Shown: positions 33,955 to 47,578 of the stretch, one piece after another
Numbering within the stretch: the first letter of the stretch is position 1
Layout of the letters: each line of letters starts with the position of its first letter
From: Tretioscincus oriximinensis
Lineage: Eukaryota; Chordata; Lepidosauria; Squamata; Gymnophthalmidae
Reading direction: 5' to 3'
NCBI GenBank assembly: GCA_022410635.1
Contig: JAJVDF010000509.1
Coordinates: 248,001-312,000, forward strand
Length of the DNA stretch: 64,000 nt
Translations under genes and position numbers: made by a program
The notes under the pieces: model-generated
What the model was told of the DNA's origin: nothing
Database searches by the model: none
What the model saw: the letters and a program-made list of their open reading frames with translations, nothing else

Positions 33955-36900
33955 TATGCCTTCTTTCCTTCTCGTGCCATCCCCTACCCTGGGATCTTTG
34001 AAATGTTGCACCCAAGGCAACCATCCCTGTGGCCAAAACCAAACCACTGCTAATGAACNTGAATATAAGAGGAGGATGAAAGTGCTAATCCAACTCTTGA
34101 GTTCCTAGGTATCATGAGACATGACCTAAGCAACATCCAGATGTCATGTACTTGTTTCCTTTTACATGCAATGGCTTGCAAAAAAACAGCCAATCACAGG
34201 GACATTTATGCAACCCTTTAATGGCAGGCCACTGTGGGAAGAGGCTGCTTAAAAATTCTCTCATGAGCATAGGGAANTTATAATATAATGCCAGTTTCCT
34301 CATCTCCTCTGTCCTAGGTGCTGAAGTCCATATAGAAGCAATTCCACTCCATACTCTAATGGAATACCCGTTTGCCCAATCCCTCCTCTGTCTTAGTGCT
34401 GAAGGGGTGACATTACACTTAGTGCTGACATTACACAAATCTAACTGATGCTCAGGACACAATTATTAAGGGAAATTATATTTAGTACCTACTGTACATG
34501 CTTGTTGGTCAGCTGCAACTAAAATTGAACAGGACCCTGCGACAGACTAAATCTAAGTAGAATGCAGCTTATTTCTTCAGTCAGTCACAGAAAATGTTCC
34601 CACCGTTTGGGNAAGGAAATAGAAAGTACAATCTGGACTAAAGAGTTTTAAAAGAGACCCAGAAATCCAGTGAAAGTATAGCAAAAAAAAGTCGACATCC
34701 TTTTTTTTGTGAAGCCGTCTTCTGCACAATAAAAGGTCAAAGAAGAGGCTATTATTACATATTACTTGACTCTAAATGTGGAAGTCTGAAATGATCTTCT
34801 GAAACAGCCCTTGTTATATCCTGCAAAGTAAATGCTTTTTTCTTTCTCTATGCTTCACTTCACTGCCTATAGTTTCTGTAGATGAAAGAAAATATCAGAA
34901 AATGTCTTACAAAATTGAAGGTGTGAATGTTAAATACAGATAGGATAGTGTTCCTTTCTTTAGCTATACAGCTGTCTTTTTTTTTTTACCTTTCTGGATT
35001 TTCCCCTTTTCTTCCAACTGTGCAGTATTACTTAGTGTAGGGGCAGCCAAAGAAGAGGTTAGAGATGATGGACCCCCTGCAGAAGGAGCAAATGGAAGAA
35101 GTTGACTCCATATGCCTTGCATGTGAATAGAAGACCATTCTGTTCTTGTTGTTCCTTTCTGCCATCTAATGGTATCTTCTAATGGAACTGAGTAGTGCTA
35201 TAAAAACCCAAGAAGGGGATGGCAAGTAAGCTATTTCCCACTGTGTGCCTTTTGAGCCAGTCACTTAGCTTCCCACAACCAACATTTTGCTACCGCTGAA
35301 AGTAACACTTGCCTACTCTTTTTGAAATGTGTTAAGCACTGTTGAGGACAAACATTAAGTATATAAAGTTTCTACTGATTTGAGTACAGATTTGGATTTG
35401 CAAGCTGAGCATATGATCCATGAACAGTGCTAATACGTGAAAGTACATTCTTCAAGAGATCACTGGAAAAACTATTTTCCAAACCCCAAATTCAGAACTG
35501 TGCAAGGGTTTCTTTTTTATTTAACACAGGATACATTCATACATTTCCCTCCCCACCCCAGTGCTATGATAGCATAATTGGGGAAATCCAGCTGTGATTG
35601 NCCTAAAAAGAAAAGTCATTGTGCTTTTTTCCAGCTAGTAGACTTATGCAGCTTCTGTAGCATGATGGACTATGTAATTCACATGCAAGAACTGAAGAGA
35701 TTCCCTGCCTTGAGATCCTGTGCCGGCCTGCCTTGCTCCAGCAAGATTGGATATTTAAGTTGCTCNTTACTCTTTTTCAAATGAAAAAGCAGCAGTGGGA
35801 AGTAGAATATCCACAATTTTTGGAAATTCCAGAATACACCTGGATGCAACTTGAGTCATGGTAGCTACATTTGTGGCTGTGCATCTAGGATAACTCCACA
35901 AATTAGTAAAATTGTCAGAGACAAATATTCTATACCCTCATCATTATATCTTAATCCCATGTCAATGTTTCTCAACTACCTATAAAACTGGTTCCATGTT
36001 TCCTCACTCAGACTGATGCCTTTGTTGTTATTGTCAATTTCATTCCAAGGCCACTAATATGGCCTTGTTACTATTTTTGAGCAAAGCAAAATTATGTTTC
36101 TGAGAAATACCACATGCTGAAGTGGCCTTAATCAAGAAGATTTGAAGAGCCATTATTAAGTGAACAGATTATAGAATCAGAACTGTAATATAATTTGTTA
36201 TTTAACTACATGGAAACAGGAATATAACAAAGCTCTTTACCACTTAGGATTTCTTATTAAATAAAAATCAGTTGAAAGGGCATAGACGTTTTAAACAGCA
36301 CTTCACTTCTTGACAGAGAGACATTGTTTCAGCAGGAGAAGAACTGTACAATTAAACATACAATTATTTTGGAGAGGAGTAACTACCTTTCAAAGAGTTT
36401 ATCATAGAGAAGCAGCTTGTTTTGTGAATAGGGGCATCCTGTGTCATATTATTTTAGTGTTCAACTGTGACTTTCACTGGGACACTCAATAATTCATATC
36501 TCATGCCTAGAAATTTAAAATTAGATATGCTCAGGAACTTGGCAGGGTTGCTTTATTTTGAAAATGTTCACTTGTATTTCCTTCTGATAAGCAAAGTGAA
36601 GTTTCAGCTGGAAAATTCTCAGAAATGGTTGGAGGGCATAATTTCATCATCCTTCTGAAACTGGAGTTAAGTTGAGGAGTGGCTAGGTTACCATAATGAA
36701 AAGGACATTTTCATATCCTAGAGTGAAATAACATGCCTGGCCATCTCAATTTTTATTGCTAATACTGCTATTGGAAGGAATTTCGCCAGCTGGAAATTAA
36801 ATATTGTATTTATCAGAAAGATGTACACATTGNAATTTTGTTTTAGAAAGTTAAATCTAAGAAGGAGATAACAAAGACCCTCTATATGATGTGTTAAAAA

Positions 36901-38094
36901 TCTCAATCATTTCAAAATCTGTAATAACCAAATTATGGGTGCATGCATAGATACCTTCATATGTTGAACCATCAAGAAAAGTATGATGCCTTGCATTGGT
37001 GTACAATCTCATCACCCTTATCCAGGAAATTGTCAGCTCTCCTACCCTCCTCTCAATGTCTTCACATGATTGGCTTATTTTCCCTCCAATTGCATCACTT
37101 CTCATGATATCCTGCCTTCTCCTATTATTGAGTCATACACNAAGAGTTAAGAAGAGGAATACGGATAGTTTCACAGTGATGTCTGAAAGAATCAATTGTC
37201 AGGATGATCTGGGACTATGGATGTTTTTCCCGATTGGATTACTGAAATTTCGTTAGCACGAGGGGTGGACACATCTATATATTACTAGTAGGTAGTACTA
37301 GTGGTAGGAAAACATTCTGTGCCTGGAGCCATTGCGTTCCCAATTGAAGAATTGAGGTTTTGGTTTCCCATCTACAGTTTCATACTGTAATGCAAAATTT
37401 GAAGAAACAACCATCTTTTCATATGAAAACCAGTGGAAGACATAGAAGATAAAAACTCTATTTAGTCAACCATTACCAAAACGTTTCTGAATTCCCCATG
37501 CAGCAATCTGTGGGCAGTATTAATGAACCTGCATCAGGCAGGCAGATAGTTTGGGCCATGGAAAACTGGGGTNTGAAACAATGCTATCTGCACTGACCTG
37601 ACCTCAAACTTGTGTTAGTTTCATAGCCAGATACAGAGCTTTCAGATGGACTACAATATTTAGGAGCCATTAAGGGACCAATTTCAGTAGTGTGGTTTGG
37701 TGCACTACCTAAATGAATTTCCTGGTTGTCCCCAAACACNTCAAGATCTACTGATAATCTACTTGTGTGCTCAACCAGAAAGCAGTGAAGTTTGCTTTGA
37801 CCTCTACTATGGTTTGATCCCCTGTGCACGAACTCATGGTTTAATAGGGAAAAAGGATGGCTGCTAGTAAAGGCTATCTTTCTGTTGCTGCCNGTGTGCT
37901 GTTGCTTCATAGATAGCTGCTGTTTCTGAGGATAAAATACTATAGATTGCCTAATGCCTATAGTTAGTAAAAATCCTAATTAAAAGCAAGTTATATATTA
38001 TACTTTTTAATTATTTATTTTAAACCATTGCTGAAATAGATGATGACTTGTACAGGTATAAGGCCCAGTGGGAACAGTATAACACTGACATGTT
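33955..38094. other. AT-rich DNA, no gene seen
   Basis: A long stretch with no recognisable gene or repeat. Frames of 60-116 codons are scattered on both strands, with background composition, undetermined codons and no known domains. A T run lies at 34978-34988. Confidence 0.5.
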
Positions 38095-38165
38095 AAAAGT
38101 GAGANGCACAGAGCCCTTTGTNGGGTGAGCGGGATATAAATTCAGTAGTAAAGTAAAGTAAAAAC
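38095..38165 (+). repeat. Possible SINE/L2-like tail fragment
   Basis: The stretch ccctttgtngggtgagcggg followed by atataaattcagtagtaaag and AAGTA repeats has the layout of a SINE tail, but only about 60 bases are alignable. Confidence 0.35.
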
Positions 38166-39224
38166 AATATCTGAAAATGGGAAAAAGAATGCCATTTANT
38201 CAACCAAAGACTACATTAAAGAGTAGTGAAGATTCAGTAGATACCTTTGATCATAAGCATAATTAAAAACATAAAGCTAAGCAAATAAATAGAAAAATAC
38301 ATTAGCAGCAGCCAGTCCAAATTTCATTCTAGACTCTGTGATATTGAAAAGGAAGTAAATTTNTAAAATAACTATAAACTGTTCCAAGACTCCAAATGCT
38401 GTTTTAGCTGTCCAATATTACTTTGCTTGTCTAAACGATTCTGCTTTGTCAGCTTTCCTTCCCTCAAAAANTACTCATAAACAATCCTCATACTACTCAT
38501 TAAAAGCCATTATTATTAGTTTTAGATTGTCCTTTGAGCATTCTTTCAGCTATTACCATATTTGAATTTGCCCTTACATGCAGAATGGCAGAAATGCAGT
38601 TCTAGGTGAATGAGCACATAGTAAGACATGGTACACATCAAAGAACACAGTGTTATTTTTTTTCTTTAATTCTATGGGCTTTGAAATGATTTATTAGGGA
38701 AAGAAAGGGAAGAATTTTCAAACAAAATACAAACATGTCACACCATCAGCAATGTTCTGAATACAAGATTTTTGTTCATTCCAAATGTAAAACAGGCTAT
38801 ATCNACATTGTTGTGTTTGTGGTTTGCAAAAGAAGACTTAGGAGTATCAGTGCAGAGAACATGGAGTAGTTGCCTCACAACAGCTATTGAGAGGAAGCTA
38901 TGAAGATGAACCTGCCTCACAGCTAGTTTTCCTATCTGCCCCAAATGGCGGATTTCCATCCACATCTATTTGTTAGATGACTGAATGGTATGAACTTGGA
39001 GAATGGAAAGNTGCATGTCCTTCTCCAAAATGTTCGTGGGACGAGAAGGATGAATCTACTTGTGTTAGCACTTCTTTTTGTTTTTCCGATTTTGTGGGAA
39101 ACATGGGGGTGAATGTTTTGCCCATACCAAGAACTCTTCAACAGGCACTCTCAACTTGTGTCATGTTGATAAGAGTTAAATAGTGTGAATGAAATAATGT
39201 TTCTGTATGAAAAATGATGACCTG
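38166..39224. other. AT-rich DNA, no gene seen
   Basis: No reading frame or repeat recognised. Confidence 0.55.
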
Positions 39225-39325
39225 AATTTTTAACTTTTGTAAGCCGCCCTGGACACCTTCGGGGGGAAGGGCGGGGTAAAAATCTTTAAATAAATAAATA
39301 AATAAAAATAAAAATAAAAATAGAA
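39225..39325 (+). mobile_element. L2/SINE-type 3' tail
   Basis: The sequence tgtaagccgccctggacacc, then ttcggggggaagggcggggt, then (AAAT)n at 39288-39320 is the common vertebrate L2-type tail and resembles the ends at 11030-11070 and 45260-45295. Only the 3' end is present. Confidence 0.75.
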
Positions 39326-39639
39326 TGCACAATTGCAGACAAGGATGTATTCTGACTGGGGGGGAGGGGAGAAGTGCTTTGGAAAGTGGANCTAAATATA
39401 TTTGCTGTTTTCCCTAATTCCCAGCCCTGTTTAGTGGTCCGACAGGACAAGGAAAGACAGGGCTGTGTTGAGCACTTGCAAGGAGACTGCAGGCACATTG
39501 GCTTTAAAANAATCACTGTGTTACCTGAATTAGACGAATAATAATTAATAATTTATAATAATGCTGATAATTGGGGGAAATTAGGTGTGATCGAAACTTG
39601 TTTGCAAGAAGTATTACGCAAGTAGGATCCAGCAGCTAT
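39326..39639. other. Unassigned DNA, no gene seen
   Basis: No reading frame or repeat recognised. Confidence 0.55.
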
Positions 39640-40690
39640 GTGATACATAGAGTGTCAGATTTAAGATACGGCCAAACAATTCACAAGATAAAGTTTTATA
39701 GAAATAGAATTTATTAAANTAGCAAAAACATGTATGCATATAGCAATGATTCAAATGGGCACACTTATGACTAATAGTGAGAAAATGAGCCTACATGGAG
39801 CTAGAAGCTGGGAAATATTACTTNACAACATATAGTTATCATCCAGTAGAAAAGCAGAGGTCAAAAGGTCAAGCTGAAGGAAATCCTGGGGTCCTAGTTG
39901 GAAAGTGAAGTCTTGAAGACGAAGATTGTAGACCAGGTTGGGCTTCCAAGAGGAGGTTTTGGGTGAGGTGTGTAGAGAGAGAGCTGGGAAATCACTTTGA
40001 GTGGCAAAGTGCAAGGAGCGAATCTAANCCTCTCGTTTAAATAGGAAAAATCCCTGCTGGAGCCATGGGTAGAATTTGGGGAGATCTCATTGGGCACATG
40101 AATGTCCAAATAAACGAGGAATAAAGGGTTTCATACTAATTGAGTGCCAGGGGTTGTGAGGATGTAGGAAACAATGAAGTATGAGGATGTAATCAGAAAC
40201 AATCAGTGCAGGACAAGAGGGGGCCCTCCCTTAAAAGGAAAAAAGTATTTTTTTAAATGAGGCTTGGGATTGGTGTTTTTGTATAAAAAAAAAGATTACA
40301 TTCAAAAATAAAGTTATAATTAGTGGCAGAAGGGGGACTTCAAAAGAAAGAATGTGAGTTAAAAGAATGTAGAATTGGTTTGTTCTTAAGAACAGATTTG
40401 TTCTTAAGCAAAAGGATGTTTGCATAACTAATTGTTTAGTTCCATCTCCTAGCAACAGGTTGACTGATATATTTGATAGGTGCCAAGAAGTTGTTGACTT
40501 TCTTAAGCATCTTATTTCAAGAGGTGATAGGATTATCAAACTCTAGANTAGCTTTGAAGAGTCATCTTGCAAGTTTACCTTACAAGGGGCTTGTCTCTCC
40601 TAAGCCCCAAAGTATCCAAAATATTTTATTTAGTATATTTCATATAATTCACATGATATGTCTATGGCAGCTCAGGCTATGAGCTGCAGA
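39640..40690 (-). repeat. Possible solo retroviral LTR
   Basis: Read on the minus strand there is a TATA-like box (tatttaaa, 40043-40036), a following region of about 320 bases, and a polyadenylation signal AATAAA (39715-39710). About 70 more bases end near a CA. The total of roughly 1 kb would suit a long LTR such as those of spuma-type elements. No inverted TG/CA ends, target duplication or internal genes were found, so this is a structural guess. Limits are approximate. Confidence 0.35.
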
Positions 40691-40903
40691 TAGATACCTC
40701 CCATTTACTGTTGTGATCTTTGCTTATGGGCATCTGCAGTGAATATCCTGTTAGCAGAAACATTCTGGGAGAGGCCGCTGGCAGAGATCCTTAATAATTT
40801 ATATGTATAATTGAAGAAGGCCAAATTAAAGTATGTTCTTGAGGTTACAACTGGTTTTGCNCAAGTTTTCACTTGAATAAAACCAGAAATTACAAATCAT
40901 CCT

Positions 40904-41352
40904 AGCGACTGCTTCTGGTTCCTAGTAGAGCCAGAAGCANCCTTAAGGATCAGGAATCACNGCACAAAGGGAGATCAAAGCAGATCTTCTTCTGCTGTTT
41001 CTGCTGTCTTTTGCCAGTATTTTATATTTCTCACACTGGAATAGTGACATGGAAATTTAAAACTGCTGGCAAAAAGCAAACAAGAGCAGAAGATCTGTTG
41101 AAATTTTCTTTGCTGCCATAGACTCTTCTTCTTGAGGGTGATTTTGTCTTTGCCAGCACAGTGCCCAATCAGCAAACTGCCCAATCAGAACACATGGCAA
41201 ACTGCCAGATTGCACATAATGTAAATTATGTTAAGTGTTGGTTTTCTGAGCAAACTCTGCTCAGATATCATGTCGCTGCACAAAAAGCATGTGGCCGAAC
41301 TGGTTGCCATTTTTATGTCCATTTTTTCCTCTAATGAGAACGCACCCTAGGT
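40904..41352. mobile_element. hAT-like miniature element with internal inverted repeat
   Basis: The right end (gagaacgcaccctagg) is an imperfect inverted match of the left end (cctagcgactgcttctgg). The interior has long arms, gcagatcttcttctgctg...ttttgccag (40980-41018) and ctggcaaaaagc...gcagaagatctg (41065-41098). The last 100 bases align with 29564-29650. No coding capacity. Confidence 0.5.
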
Positions 41353-41364
41353 CATCTTAGTGAT

Positions 41365-41545
41365 AGTCTAGAGTAATGGCTAAATTATAATACTAAGATC
41401 TANGAAGGCAAGATTCAAATCCCTAATCTGAGCCAACTGTTTCTTCTCAGACTAAACTGGTTCATGGAATTGTTGCAAGGAAATGAGAAGATTTATAAGC
41501 CCCGCTTCAAGCTTTTTGGAGGAGAGATGGGATAAAAGGAAAAGG
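41365..41545 (+). mobile_element. Diverged MIR-like SINE
   Basis: It has a B-box-like stretch (caagattcaaatccc, 41409-41423), a middle part with cagactaaactggttcatgg and ttgttgcaaggaaatgaga, and a tail taagccccgcttcaagcttt and gagagatgggataaaag. The order is that of a tRNA-headed SINE; divergence is high. Confidence 0.5.
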
Positions 41546-41569
41546 CATTGGCCCAGAAAAAAGAAAAAA

Positions 41570-41710
41570 GACCGTGGCCTTTTATTCCACTGAGCCTTAT
41601 TCTGGGATATATCCCAGAATATATCTGCCATGTTACTATAGATTATGGTAGGTCTAAATAAAGCTCAGAATCAAGCTTTCAGAAGAAGGATTAGTGTGGA
41701 AACGGCATTA
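41570..41710. repeat. Miniature element related to the one at 57202
   Basis: The core gccttattctgggatatatc / ccagaatatatctgccat closely follows the left arm at 57201-57240. The left core is itself palindromic (ttctgggatatatcccagaa). Right boundary uncertain. Confidence 0.4.
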
Positions 41711-44700
41711 TAACTTTTCAACCAATTCCTTGAGATAATATAAGGTCTGAACTTAACCCATCATATCTATTATGATCAGTCCTAATAAGCAGATTTATCT
41801 AGATATAATCAACCTTCCTAAGGACAGGATAATCCCTCCTTACCAGGCACATGCATACCCTTGGTTGAAGTTAAAGGCAGATACAGGCTGTGAAAAATAT
41901 TCATAAAAGGCATTTAAAGGAATATTGCAAATACATAAAATAATATGCTAATCTGCTGGCAGGTTACTACATTTTCTGCCTATCATACTTTAGGAGAATA
42001 TAGAGTTATAAATTCAGCACAAGATAACAACAATGCATAGATGATTTAATGCTCTAAGTTTTCTTCCTTCCTTTCTCTTTCTTTCATTCTTTCTTTCAAA
42101 GAAAATAGATTGCAACTCTACTGCAAAGGTCAGCATTCCATTATAATACATCATAATAGATGTGGGCAATTTTACAGCATCCGTAAACAGGAATGTGCCT
42201 TTTATGAAATTGCCTTTTGACAGGCTCATGTTTGTTTCTTTTTATATCCAAAGGTTTTAGGGCAGGTCACACTAAAAACATTTTAAAAAACAGATACAGT
42301 GACAGTTAACAAACATGTGCAGCCAACATACTGGCAGAATTACTCAGAGCTGTGCATGCAGGTCGTTGACTTTGTTTGAAGAATCCAGTGTAGCAGAAAA
42401 TGTGTCTGTAATACGACTTGGATTGGAACAGAAGAAACAGGAATTCTCAACAATATTGTAGATTTGAAACAAAACAAACATTAGCCTTTCCAATGTCCCA
42501 TGTTGAGAAGACCGTGTGCTATTAAATATTTTTTATAGCAAACTAAGGGATCCTTAGCAGCCAAATGGATTTAAACTAGAGCTACAGTTCACTACATTGT
42601 AGCCCACAAAAGATTTCGGAACTATGCCCACTTACATGCTAAGGGGTAAAACCTGAAACAGGGATTAAACCTGGCATAATGCAATCCCCCAACCATTTAC
42701 ATTACCTCAAAAATCCATGTAGAACTGGTGAGAGGGGGTGNACAAAGAACCAAGAAGTCAGTGCCATGCATGTCTGTGATTTTTGACAGAAACCTAGGGC
42801 TCCAGGCTGCTTCCAACTGGAAGGAGAGGCGTTTCGTGCTGATGTCCGAAAATATCAGCAACCTCTCCTTCGTCAACAAAGCTTTTTCCCAGGTGGGACC
42901 CAAGAGGACAGTGGAAGCTTCATTGCCCTATATGGCAAAGGCATCATGACGATCCTACCAACCCAGTAGGAGAACCTTGTGTGNAAGCAGCCTTAGATTG
43001 CCTCAGTGNAATAGAGCCTGCAACCACCCACTGCCACCCATGTTCCTGCTCTTCAGCACCACAAATACTGTCATCCTATGCTGACTGTGGGTTGTTCTCA
43101 GTCAGCAGAAGCCAGAGCTAAACTTACAAGTCACTAGTAACAGCAATAGTACAAGAAGCAAAGACATGATAGGCACTGATTCAGAGCAGCTGAGAGAGTG
43201 GTGGGAAGGGAGGGAGGTAAGGAGACATACTTGCCATTAAAGGACCCCATTTTTTAAAACAGGGACACATCTGGGTGTGTTGGAAGTTGCAAAGGCTTGG
43301 GTGGGACAATCAGATTTGAAATGTGGTAAATCTTGCCTTTGGACCCATAATATTTCTTTCAATTTTGCAAAAATGTTCTCTTTTGTATGATCAATATTTG
43401 CACCTAGAAAGAACCTGTAAATCCAGAATTTTAACTGCTATTTCAATTGCTATTATTACTGTTGTAAAGTTTCTATATATATATATATATAAATTTTTGA
43501 CTTAAAAATATATTGTGCCAAAGCATAAATATTTACTGCATATAATATATATCACCCCCTCCCACATGTGAAAAGTAGAAAACAGAAAGATTAGAATACA
43601 GCTTTTTGTACTTCTTATAGTATTATTGTATTATTGTGGAGAGCTTAAACACAGTTTAAGCACATTTATGGTAAGTTTTAAGTATGATTAGGGGATATTG
43701 GGAAATGCTCTGATTCTGATATTTGCTTGGACTATACCCCTGTCAAAATGCTAAGATATAGCCAAACTGCACTTTTAAACAATCCAATCTTCTCTTTATC
43801 TTTTCCTTGCAGTTCTTTATGAAACATAACAACAACAAAAAATCAAATATAGTGAGGGAAATAACATTTTTTATTTATTTTAAAAGTTTATGACAACATA
43901 AGAATGGGAATTTTGACAGAAACCATCGTTATTTTTCTAAGAACAGCTACAAGTTTTAGCAGAAAGAAACTCACTGATTTTTCTTTCTTCCTTAATTATA
44001 ATTTTAGGAATTGATAATCAACTTGCTAGATCTGTATTGTGGTGTTGCTGGAGACACGATGGCAAAAACTGGAAATAAAGTTAAGTTCACTTAAATATGG
44101 GACTTGTACAAACCAGATTGGTCAGACAAAANGTCTCCTTTATTGTCTTGTACAGGTTTACCTCATTCTATTTTGGCTACCATTATGATACCTGTCTTCA
44201 TATATTGCTGAACTGTCGAGAGGTGTGTGGATAAATGTGGAGCCTTCAGAATCACTTGTCAAAGGCTGATAAAAATTTATGAGGAATTGCAAGGTGTTTC
44301 ATCAGTCATTTGATTTTTAGAGGTCATATATTTCATACAGAACCAATGGACCTTTGGAATTATAGAGGCTGTGGGTTTATTTGCTTTAGAAAGGCACCTA
44401 GCAGACATCTGGAATCCTGATATAATACTGCCATACAACTGAAGAACTCAGGGGCTGTGTGCTATGAGATCCTCTTGCTATAATCATAGAGTGGCTCTTT
44501 GTATTCCTATCTCAGGATGGTCTTCTTGGTCATCAAGGGAATTGACATTTTCTCTCAGGGAAGGGTTCCTCCCAGGAAAGACATTCTGTCTCAGAAGGAA
44601 AAATAGAAACTTGGCATCTTGTTTGTCTTGGAAGTATGTTTGTGCCACATAATAGTCAGAATCCCAGAGCCACAAAATAGCAGCTGTTTCTTTTAAAAGA

Positions 44701-45010
44701 GCACACATANATTTTTTTCCCATTTCATCGTTAATGCACTTGCTAAAACTGTACACATATTCAATGCCACTAAGCAGAGACCAGCTCTTGGTGACTTAAT
44801 GATCATATTCATGCTACAAAGATATGCGTGATCAAATCTCAAAAATATTTGTGAACTTTTTAACAAAAGAAATAAGTAGATAATGGCACAGTTGAGTAAA
44901 TCTTGTCTAAGANGTGGGAAGAAATGTATATTTGCACAGATTTTTTTAAGTTAATGAAAGTTGTGGGAAACATGAGNAAAGGGAGAAGATGGAGCTAAGG
45001 CACCACCATG
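41711..45010. other. AT-rich DNA, no gene seen
   Basis: No gene recognised. A (TA)n lies at about 43474-43490. The block 42700-43020 is GC-richer and ends in gtgtgnaagcagcctta, a style seen at ends of hAT-type miniature elements, but no left end was found; its small frames have no known domain. Confidence 0.5.
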
Positions 45011-45331
45011 TAGGCACGAATGGCTCAGTTGCTAAGGAGACGGTCTTTCATCTGGGAGATTGGGTTTCGAAGCCCTGTGTCGGACATGGGGAGGGGTGAG
45101 CGCCTTCCACTAGCCTGCAGCTCTAGCCAACTCAGCTGTTCGAAAGAGATGCAAATTTGTAATCTGCATTTCAATTAGATAAATGAGTACCATCATCAAC
45201 CTGATGGGCAAGATAGAATAAGATTCACCCAAATTTACGCCTTCGGGTGAAAACTNACCCTGTAAGCCGCTCTGGAAAAGAGCGGGGTATAAAAACTCAA
45301 TTCTTTCTTTCTTCCTTTTTTCTTCTTTTTA
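45011..45331 (+). mobile_element. tRNA-derived SINE with L2-like tail
   Basis: The head carries an A-box-like stretch (tggctcagttgctaagga, 45021-45038) and a B-box-like stretch (gggtttcgaagccct, 45062-45076) at tRNA-like spacing. A tRNA-unrelated body (gcagctctagccaactcagc, ctgttcgaaagagatgc) follows, then the tail gtaagccgctctggaaaaga, gcggggtataaaa and a TTTC-rich stretch (45302-45330). The head differs from the SINE at 11011. It is not a tRNA gene: there is no mature tRNA fold or 3' end. Confidence 0.8.
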
Positions 45332-47490
45332 ATGCCCATAAACTCTGACACTGATCCAGATGAAGGGTGATTTCAATTTACTTAAATGGAACCATTTCTA
45401 TCAACCCGGTTTAAAAAATTCCACCAGTTTGATTCTAATTCAATCAGTCCCTTTCTTTAATCCAGGATGGTTCAGTTTGATTTATCTGGGGGGGGTGGTG
45501 GTGCTTCAGTTACATTTTGATTTCACCAAATCTACGCAGCTCTCTATCATACAAGATTATCCACCCCACAATTCTGATGCACAACATCTATCTACCAAAG
45601 AGATACAAAGGATTAAACTTGAGCCCCTTTAGTTTCTTCTACCATGGAGCCATGACCATTCTCTGTGCATATATAAATGGATAAAATAAACAACCTTGAC
45701 ATCTCCAGACATATGGCTTGTGAATGCATCAGTGCACATATCTGTTGCTGCACAGTGATAAAATAATAAACAGAAGACTGTTTCTATGTTCACATAACAT
45801 GGAAATTAAGCTACTTGTTTGGTTGGTTGTTTCTGGCAGTGATTCATCCACAAAAATAGGATCATAAAACTGGTAAAACAACACATCAGTTAAATTGATG
45901 TAAATTTGTGTATACTCCTATGAGTTCGACATCTTTTCAGAGCAATGGAAGAATCTCAACTTCACATATATGCGATACATTCCTGAGAAACCTGACAGAA
46001 TTACTGGAAAATGGTGTCTGGACTAATATGTNCAGGCAAACTTTCAGAAAGTGCCCCTCTAGCAATAGCTGAGGAACANGTGGCTTGCATAGTAGTTGGC
46101 ATTGAGTCCTGTGTTATTACACAGGCTGCTCTAGTTACTGTCATGTAGGCAAATTCACTCAATGGAGTAGCCTTCTTAACGATATGAATAGCTCAATTTC
46201 ATTTTGCCGTACTTTGGAACAATCCATTTTCAGGGCCATTTCTGTGGTGAAATGGGATGGTCCACCAGCCCATTTGCACAGTCGTGGGAGAACAGCAAAG
46301 CTGTCCTCGCAGAGAAAATGGGATTACACAAGGCTGACACCATTAGGTGTGGCCTCATCTGACACCAGGTAGGGGCCTCAATTCCTGGCTAGAGCCTGGA
46401 AGGGCTCCAGCATAGGACATTGTTGTAANATTCACCACCCAATATACTGGCAGCAGTGATTGCAGGAGCCGTGATTGCCACCATCGCCTGTNGATCGGGC
46501 TGCCAGTAGAAGCCAAAGGCCCTGACAGGCAAAACCCGTGCCCTGCCTCCCCTCTAACTTCTGTTCAACTCAGTCCCATCCTCCTACCCCCACTGCCTGT
46601 CCGGGATGCAGGGGGGAGGCAGGGNCAGGTGCTGGGATAATCGTGGCAGGTGTATCACCCCCATTCTCTGACCTTGCCTTTCCCCTCCATTCTGGAGTAG
46701 GCTGAATCCCCTGGCTCCATTACTGGAAAGACACCTGAAAACCTTCAGGTGCACCCAGAAATGGAGCCTGGTGATTCTGCCTACTCCCAACCTCCTCCCC
46801 TCTCCCAGAGTGCAGCCTGGAAATGGTGATCGCAACCCCCCTCTTTGTCTATTCCTAGAGCAGATGGCCACTCTAGAAATAGGCAAAACGTTATTTGCTC
46901 CATTAAATAATAGCATAAGGATTTTGAACCTAGTGCAAGCAATATCCACTTCTCTCACTTCCTTTTGTCCACTAACNCTTAGTGGACTCTGGAGAACAAT
47001 TATTACTTAATACCATCATCTCAGTCCAGCATCTCCATCAGAATTGTCTCCCTAAATGACCATTGCAACAAGAGTTATGATGCCTTGTCAATGGCATTAT
47101 TGCATAAACTGTTTAGCAGTGAATAATGTTGTACCAAAGACTGCAATATGTGTGTTTACAAGAGGAACTTAAAGCAAAGAGCATGTTGGACATAGAAACA
47201 GATGGACATGATTGGATTATTTGTGACAGAGTAGAACAGCATTGAAATAAGGTTAGCCATGGCTACCCACTTGCTTCAATTCATGCTGTCACAAATAATA
47301 CAATAACTTTATCTCCATCTATTTGTTGCATGACTCTTTGTCACAGTAATAACTCTTTTGAGTCAAATGCATCTTTCCTCTCTTGTCAAATCTTTTGATA
47401 GCCTTTCACCCTAACTTGTGAGTAGCAGCAGATTCATAAGACAGCTTTGCCATATTTCCTTCCAAAAAATAATGAACAACATTCCATTTC
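45332..47490. other. Unassigned DNA with a GC-rich block at 46430-46880
   Basis: No gene recognised. The GC-rich block has a short hairpin (cacctgaaaaccttcaggtg, about 46731-46750) and produces a 124-codon minus-strand frame without known domain. Confidence 0.5.

Positions 47491-47578
<88 letters not shown>

Noticed and set aside
33458..34053. Plus-strand frames of 97-155 codons
   Set aside because: They read the pyrimidine strand of Helitron H2 and include undetermined bases; the CR1 segment is antisense in them.
45021..45076. A tRNA gene
   Set aside because: A- and B-box-like stretches are present, but there is no complete cloverleaf, and a SINE body and tail follow.
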